From: Pseudoroseicyclus_A sp041714655
Lineage (GTDB): Bacteria > Pseudomonadota > Alphaproteobacteria > Rhodobacterales > Rhodobacteraceae
Length of the DNA: 64,000 nucleotides
Direction of reading: 5' to 3'
Assembly (NCBI RefSeq): GCF_041714655.1
Contig: NZ_CP168219.1
Span: 1,922,001-1,986,000 of the forward strand
Translations under genes and position numbers: made by a program
The notes under the pieces: generated by a model
The model's database searches: none
Seen by the model: only the letters and a program-made list of their open reading frames with translations
What the model was told of the DNA's origin: nothing
In this document: one piece after another, positions 59,944 through 64,000 of the stretch
Layout: every line of letters begins with the position of its first letter
Numbering within the stretch: the stretch's first letter is position 1

Positions 59944-60732
59944 TCAGGAGGCGGCGGCGACCGCCCGGCGGAGCATGACGCCCGCCATCCGCGCCCGGTA
60001 GTCCGGCGCGCCGTGCATGTCGGCGATCATGCCCTCTGCGGGCAGCTCGATGCCGGCCAGTGCCTCTTCGGTGAAGCTATCCGCCAGCGCCGCCTCAGCC
60101 TCGCCCCAGCGGAAGACGCCGCTTTCCGAGACGCCGGTGACGGCGACGCCGACCCTGCCGTTGAAGCGCGCCACGAAGACGCCGGCGAGGGCGAAATGCG
60201 AGGCGGGCTGGATGAACTTGCCATAAGCGGAGACCTGCGGGATGGGGAAGGAGACGCCGGTGACGATCTCTCCCTCCTCCAGCGCCGTCTCGAAGAGGCC
60301 GGTGAAGAAGTCATCCGCCGCGATCTCGCGCTTGCTGGTGCGGATCGTGGCGCCGGTGGCGAGCGCCGCAGCGGGATAGCAGGCGGACGGGTCGTTGTTG
60401 GCGATGGAGCCGCCGATGGTGCCGCGGTTGCGCACCGCGGGGTCGCCGATCCGGGCGGCAAGCCCGGCGAGGCCGGGGAAGCTCTCCTTCGCCCCCCTGG
60501 CGATCTCGCCATGGGTGACGCCGCCGCCGATGACGAGGGCATCGCCCTCCACGGCCATGCCCTTGAGCTCGGCGATATGCATGAGCGAGACGAGCCGCTC
60601 CGGCATCGCCAGCCGCGCCTTCAGCGAGGGGATCAGCGTCTGCCCGCCGGAGAGCGGCTCCGCCCCCTCCTCCGCCAGAAGATCCAGCGCCTCGGCGAGG
60701 CTCGTCGGGCGGTCCAGCTCGAAATCGTACAT
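59944..60732 (-). CDS. CoxM-type FAD subunit of a molybdenum hydroxylase
   Basis: A 262-residue FAD-binding subunit of the xanthine dehydrogenase/CO dehydrogenase family from MYDFELDRPTSLAEAL. FAD motifs are EPLSGGQTLIPSLKARL and RGTIGGSIANNDPSACYPAA; the C-terminal CO-DH flavoprotein domain is present (DFFTGLFETALEEGEIVTGVSFP). It starts one base before the CoxS stop (TGATG), forming a tight pair. Electron carrier between the [2Fe-2S] subunit and the acceptor. The molybdopterin-binding large subunit is not adjacent. Confidence 0.92.
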   Translation of the reverse strand: MYDFELDRPTSLAEALDLLAEEGAEPLSGGQTLIPSLKARLAMPERLVSLMHIAELKGMAVEGDALVIGGGVTHGEIARGAKESFPGLAGLAARIGDPAVRNRGTIGGSIANNDPSACYPAAALATGATIRTSKREIAADDFFTGLFETALEEGEIVTGVSFPIPQVSAYGKFIQPASHFALAGVFVARFNGRVGVAVTGVSESGVFRWGEAEAALADSFTEEALAGIELPAEGMIADMHGAPDYRARMAGVMLRRAVAAAS

Positions 60733-61226
60733 CAGGAGGCCTCCACCGCGCGCGTGCCCATCACCTCCTGCCCGGAGGCGGCCTGCACGGCGCGGACGAT
60801 GTTGTGATAGCCGGTGCAGCGGCAAAAATTGCCCTCCAGCCACTTGCGGATCTCGGTCTCGCTCGGGCTCGGGTTCTCCTTGAGGAGCGCCATGGTCGAG
60901 ATGACCATGCCCGGCGTGCAGAAGCCGCATTGGAGCCCGTGATAGTCCTGGAACGCCTGCTGGACGGGCGAGAGCGTGCCGTCCTCGCCTGCGACACCCT
61001 CGATGGTGGTGATCTCGCAGCCCTCGGCCTCGAGCGCGAAGATCGAGCAGGCCTTCACGGCCGCGCCGTCCACCAGCACCATGCAGGCGCCGCACTGGCT
61101 GGTGTCGCAGCCCACATGGGTGCCGGTGAGGCCGAGGCCTCCCCGCAGGAGGTCGACAAGCAGGGTGCGGCCCTCGACCTCGCGGGTCACGGATTTTCCG
61201 TTCACGCTGAGCGACATCTCGGGCAT
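60732..61226 (-). CDS. CoxS-type [2Fe-2S] subunit of a molybdenum hydroxylase
   Basis: A 164-residue ferredoxin-like subunit. The N-terminal plant-type [2Fe-2S] domain has HVGCDTSQCGACMVLVDG with a later Cys in VKACSIFA; the C-terminal helical domain has the second cluster QCGFCTPGM and NFCRCTGYHNI. It should pass electrons from a Mo-pterin subunit to the FAD subunit. Start MPEMSLSVNGKSVTREV was chosen because upstream sequence has no homology. Neither CoxL nor maturation genes lie beside it. Confidence 0.92.
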   Translation of the reverse strand: MPEMSLSVNGKSVTREVEGRTLLVDLLRGGLGLTGTHVGCDTSQCGACMVLVDGAAVKACSIFALEAEGCEITTIEGVAGEDGTLSPVQQAFQDYHGLQCGFCTPGMVISTMALLKENPSPSETEIRKWLEGNFCRCTGYHNIVRAVQAASGQEVMGTRAVEAS

Positions 61227-61317
61227 GGGGCACCTCTTCTCTGCTGTCCTGCGGGCGAGAAAAGCATGGGCTCCCGCCGATGGGAAGGGCCGGCGGCGCT
61301 TTCCGCCGAGGCGCGGT

Positions 61318-61899
61318 CTAGCTGAGGCCGCCCCGGGCGATCTGTCGGGCAAGCTCGGCCACGGCGGAGCCGCGGGCGGCGGCGATCTCGGCCGCGCCGG
61401 CCTCTTCGCCGAGGGGCGTGGTGATCGCGAAGAGATGCGCCGAATCGCGCTGCGAGCCGTCGAGCGCGGCGACGAAATACTGGCCCGACAGGCGGAATTC
61501 GCCGCGCCGCGAGGCGATCATCTCTTCCACCCGAACCTCGACCCGCGCCGCCGGATAGGGGTCGAACGGCCAGGGCTCGCCGGCGACGATGACGCCGGTC
61601 AACGCCGATAGCGCCCGCACGAGCTCCAGCGAGGCGGCGCGCGCCGGATCGTCGGCCCACAGGAGCCCGTCCTCGGCCTGCAGCGTGCCGTCAGCGCCCT
61701 CGACATAGATCTCCTCGTAATTCGCGTAGGTGGGCAGCGTCACGTCGCGCACCTCGACGGAGGAGAAGGCGATTGGGATCGTCTCCCCCGGCGTCGAGAT
61801 CGGCACGGCATAGAGCTGGTCCGGCCCGGAGAGGAAGGAGCAGCCGGCGAGCGGCAGAAGGAGGAGCGGCAGGAAAAGCGGCCGGGCAGCATGGCGCAT
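61318..61899 (-). CDS. pqiC: PqiC-family lipoprotein (ABC-type transport auxiliary)
   Basis: A 193-residue outer-membrane lipoprotein. Signal with lipobox LAGC (MRHAARPLFLPLLLLPLAGC, Cys20). The PqiC/DUF330 core YAVPISTPGETIPIAFSSVEVRDVTLPTYANYEEIYVEG, and the ending SAVAELARQIARGGLS, match the family that caps the PqiB periplasmic tube at the outer membrane. Two bases separate its start from the pqiB stop, so both are one operon. Confidence 0.9.
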   Translation of the reverse strand: MRHAARPLFLPLLLLPLAGCSFLSGPDQLYAVPISTPGETIPIAFSSVEVRDVTLPTYANYEEIYVEGADGTLQAEDGLLWADDPARAASLELVRALSALTGVIVAGEPWPFDPYPAARVEVRVEEMIASRRGEFRLSGQYFVAALDGSQRDSAHLFAITTPLGEEAGAAEIAAARGSAVAELARQIARGGLS

Positions 61900-61901
61900 G
61901 T

Positions 61902-64000
61902 CTATCGTCCTAGAATGAGGGAATTGGGCTGGCGTTCGATGGCGCGGGCGAGGTCGGAGACCGATTGCGCCGCCCGGGCAATCTCGCGGAGCGCGGAACG
62001 CGCCTCGCGAAGCGCCGGGCTTTCGGCATCGTAGCCGGAGAGGACGGCGGCGGCCGTATCGGCGAGCCGGTTGGCGCGGGCGACAAGGCTCGGCAGGTCG
62101 TTCGCCGCCTCCTCGATCGATTCCGCCGCCTCGCGGGCCGCGTCGAGCGTGGCATTGGTGTTGGCGATGGCGCCGCCGGTGCGCAGGTCTTCCAGCGCCG
62201 CCGCGAGCTCGGCGAGAGCGGCATTGAGCTGGCCTGGCAGCGCCTGCGCCTGTTCGGAGCTGACGAGATCGGCGGCGGCAGAGGCGAAGCGCTCCGCCTC
62301 GGCGCCGAAGGTCTCGAGCGGCAGGCTGTTGGCACGGGCCACGAGCGCGCGGGCGTCATCGACCAGCGCCGGCAGCTCGGCCGCGCCGGTCTCGATGCTG
62401 TCGACGGCATCGGCGGCGGCGGTGACCGCCTCGGAGATGCGCGCGGCGATCTGGTCGTCCTGCAGCGTGCGGATGATCGCGCCGGCATCGGCGGCGGCGC
62501 TGGTCAGCGCGCCGAGCGCGGTGGAGACCTCCGCCGGCAGGGCCTGCGCCGTCTCGCTGCCGAGAAGCGCCTCGGCCTCGGCGAGAACGCCCCGGGCGCG
62601 GGTGCCGAGCTCGGCGAGCCCGAGGCTGCGCGCGTCGCCGGCAAGGGCGGTCAGCTCGTCCACCAGCGCGGGGGCGGCATCGATGGACGGGCGGGCGGCA
62701 TCCAGCGCGGCGGCGAAGCTGTCGGCGGCGGCGGCGATGCGCTCGGCCGTGCCGGCCGCGTCGATGCCGGCGACCAGCTCGCGGGCGGCGCCTGCGGCGG
62801 CGGTGACCTCGTCGAGCGCGGCGCCGACCCGGGCGGGCAGGCCTTGGGTCTCTTCGCTTGCAAGGATGCTCTCCGCGCTCGCCAGCACCGCTTCGGCGCG
62901 GGCGCCGAGTTCGGTGAAACCGAGCCCGCGCGCATCCTCGGCGAGCGCGGTGATGCTGTCCATCAGCTCCGGCAGGCCCTCGGACGCGCCGCCGATCCCC
63001 TCGGCGACGACAGAGATATTGTCGATGGCCGCGAGCACCCGCTCGGCGGCCTGCGCCTCGTCGAGCACTTCAAGAAGCGTGTCGATCCGCGCCAGCGAGC
63101 GTTCCAGATCGGTCATGACCGAGCCGATCTGCGCGGGCAGCGCCTGCACGGCATCCGAGCCGGTGATGCCGCGGATGTCGCCGAGAACGCCGGCAAGCTC
63201 CTCGGGGACCTGCCGGATCTCCTCGCTGCCGACGAGCGTGCCGGCGGAATCGAGGAAGCTGATGGCGCTTTGCAGCAGCTCCTCGATGGGCAGCGCGTCG
63301 ATCCGTGCCAGCGTGCCCTCCGCCGTGGCGCTGACGTCGATGAGGTCGCTGGGCGCCGTCGGCAGGACGGGATATTCCCCGGGCCGCTCGACGAAGAGCC
63401 CCGGTTCGATCTCGTCCATCTTCACCAGCTCGACCTTGAGCCCGCCGGTCAGCAGGTTCGCCGTCGCCAGCCGGGCGCGGAGCCCCTGCCCCACCTGCCG
63501 GGCGAAGAACTCGAGCGCCTCCGCCTCCGACCCCTCGCCGTCGAAGCCGAGCCGGGCGGGCTGCACCGTGAAGACCACCTGAAGCTGCACCGAGGCATCG
63601 CCGAAGGTCTCGCCATCCGCGATGCCGTTGAGGCCCGTGACCTCGCCGATGCGCAGCCCGTCGAGCTCGACCGGCGCGCCGGAGGCAAGGCCGGTGACGT
63701 CCTGATCGAAGACGGCGGAAAGCGTCAGCTCCACCCCGTCGCGGCGGTTGAAGACCGAGGCGCGGGCGAGGCTGCGGTCGGTGAAGACCTCGAACGTGTC
63801 GCCCGGCTCGGCCAGCGTGCCGCCGGAGACGAAGGTGTCGAAGCTGACGCCGCCGGCGAGAAGCGAGGCGATGCTGTCGAAATTGAGCGCGGCGCCGGCG
63901 GAGCCGAGCGTGAAGGAGAAGCCCGAGCTGTCCCAGAACCGCGTCGATTCGGTGACGAGGTTGTCATAGGGCGCCTGGACGAAGGCCTCCGCCTCCACCG
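61902..64000 (-). CDS. pqiB: PqiB-type MCE/MlaD protein (C-terminal part, cut by right edge)
   Basis: Inner-membrane-anchored MCE protein that forms a periplasmic tunnel for lipid transport together with PqiA and PqiC. The visible 699 residues lack the N-terminus, which lies beyond base 64000. One MCE domain's end and a whole MCE domain (VFTDRSLARASVFNRRDGVELTLSAVFDQDVTGLASGAPVELDGLRIGEVTGL) are visible, then about 430 residues of alanine-rich helix in tandem ~98-residue repeats. The end, ERQPNSLILGR, matches the PqiB C-terminal NSLIFGK. The helical region is much longer than in E. coli PqiB. Confidence 0.9.
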   Translation of the reverse strand, partial: VEAEAFVQAPYDNLVTESTRFWDSSGFSFTLGSAGAALNFDSIASLLAGGVSFDTFVSGGTLAEPGDTFEVFTDRSLARASVFNRRDGVELTLSAVFDQDVTGLASGAPVELDGLRIGEVTGLNGIADGETFGDASVQLQVVFTVQPARLGFDGEGSEAEALEFFARQVGQGLRARLATANLLTGGLKVELVKMDEIEPGLFVERPGEYPVLPTAPSDLIDVSATAEGTLARIDALPIEELLQSAISFLDSAGTLVGSEEIRQVPEELAGVLGDIRGITGSDAVQALPAQIGSVMTDLERSLARIDTLLEVLDEAQAAERVLAAIDNISVVAEGIGGASEGLPELMDSITALAEDARGLGFTELGARAEAVLASAESILASEETQGLPARVGAALDEVTAAAGAARELVAGIDAAGTAERIAAAADSFAAALDAARPSIDAAPALVDELTALAGDARSLGLAELGTRARGVLAEAEALLGSETAQALPAEVSTALGALTSAAADAGAIIRTLQDDQIAARISEAVTAAADAVDSIETGAAELPALVDDARALVARANSLPLETFGAEAERFASAAADLVSSEQAQALPGQLNAALAELAAALEDLRTGGAIANTNATLDAAREAAESIEEAANDLPSLVARANRLADTAAAVLSGYDAESPALREARSALREIARAAQSVSDLARAIERQPNSLILGR

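Noticed and set aside
1..64000. tRNA genes, prophage, integrase or transposase genes
   Set aside because: No cloverleaf-like intergenic sequence, integrase signature or transposase motif was seen in any gap or frame I read.

Overview
This 64-kb window is high-GC chromosomal DNA from an alphaproteobacterium, almost certainly Rhodobacterales (Rhodobacteraceae or a close relative). The evidence is lineage-typical: an iscR / cysteine desulfurase / sufB / sufC / sufD operon with a regulator lacking the usual cluster cysteines, a GTTC-N7-GTTC LexA-type site at recA, a DksA with one cysteine, nuo genes interleaved with small membrane proteins including a DUF5337 protein, and two hairpin elements ending in a GAGGTATTT...GGCCAGATGAA tail. 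I see no rRNA, tRNA, CRISPR array, transposase, prophage or plasmid gene. It reads as core chromosome with short dispersed repeats between genes.

Layout. 1-5.2 kb (minus): Fe-S assembly operon iscR, cysteine desulfurase, sufB, a small SAM-fold protein, sufC, sufD (cut by the left edge), with a perfect 17-bp palindrome upstream of iscR. 5.3-13.6 kb: alpha/beta hydrolase, a tandem-duplicated HD protein, DUF4112, NADP isocitrate dehydrogenase, two YitT paralogues with an SMR transporter, typA, and a dienelactone-hydrolase-like enzyme. 13.6-18.4 kb: alaS with a DUF1330 gene, divergent from an AlaE-type L-alanine exporter, then recA with an SOS box. 18.5-26 kb: a sulfotransferase-like gene, then three genes (transglutaminase-DUF2126; circularly permuted ATP-grasp fused to alpha-E; second transglutaminase) that form a predicted peptide-ligation/cleavage system. 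26-34 kb (minus): orphan small protein, DMT exporter, yebC, map, SLC13-RCK transporter, ymdB, 5-formyl-THF cyclo-ligase, mgtE. 34-43.5 kb: guanine deaminase, Imm5-like gene coupled to an FAD monooxygenase, dksA, a MoxR ATPase and a CoxE-type VWA protein flanking DUF2927 and small genes, and an M48 protease. 43.7-52 kb: nuoA, GST, nuoB, C, D, two lipoproteins, nuoE, two small membrane proteins, nuoF. The run stops at nuoF, at a composite repeat, so nuoG-N must lie elsewhere. 52-57.3 kb: DegT aminotransferase with gph, then glmU-glmS. 57.4-64 kb: infC (apparently starting with AUA), a repeat-rich OmpA protein, CoxS/CoxM-type subunits without a molybdenum subunit, and pqiC-pqiB (pqiB cut by the right edge).

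The strongest candidates for something under-described are the ATP-grasp/alpha-E/transglutaminase cluster, the composite repeat family (four copies, two full-length and inverted to each other), the CoxS-CoxM pair without its catalytic partner, the long tail on NuoE, and the infC AUA start. Several stop/start overlaps (ATGA, TGATG, ATGGCTGA) suggest extensive translational coupling.
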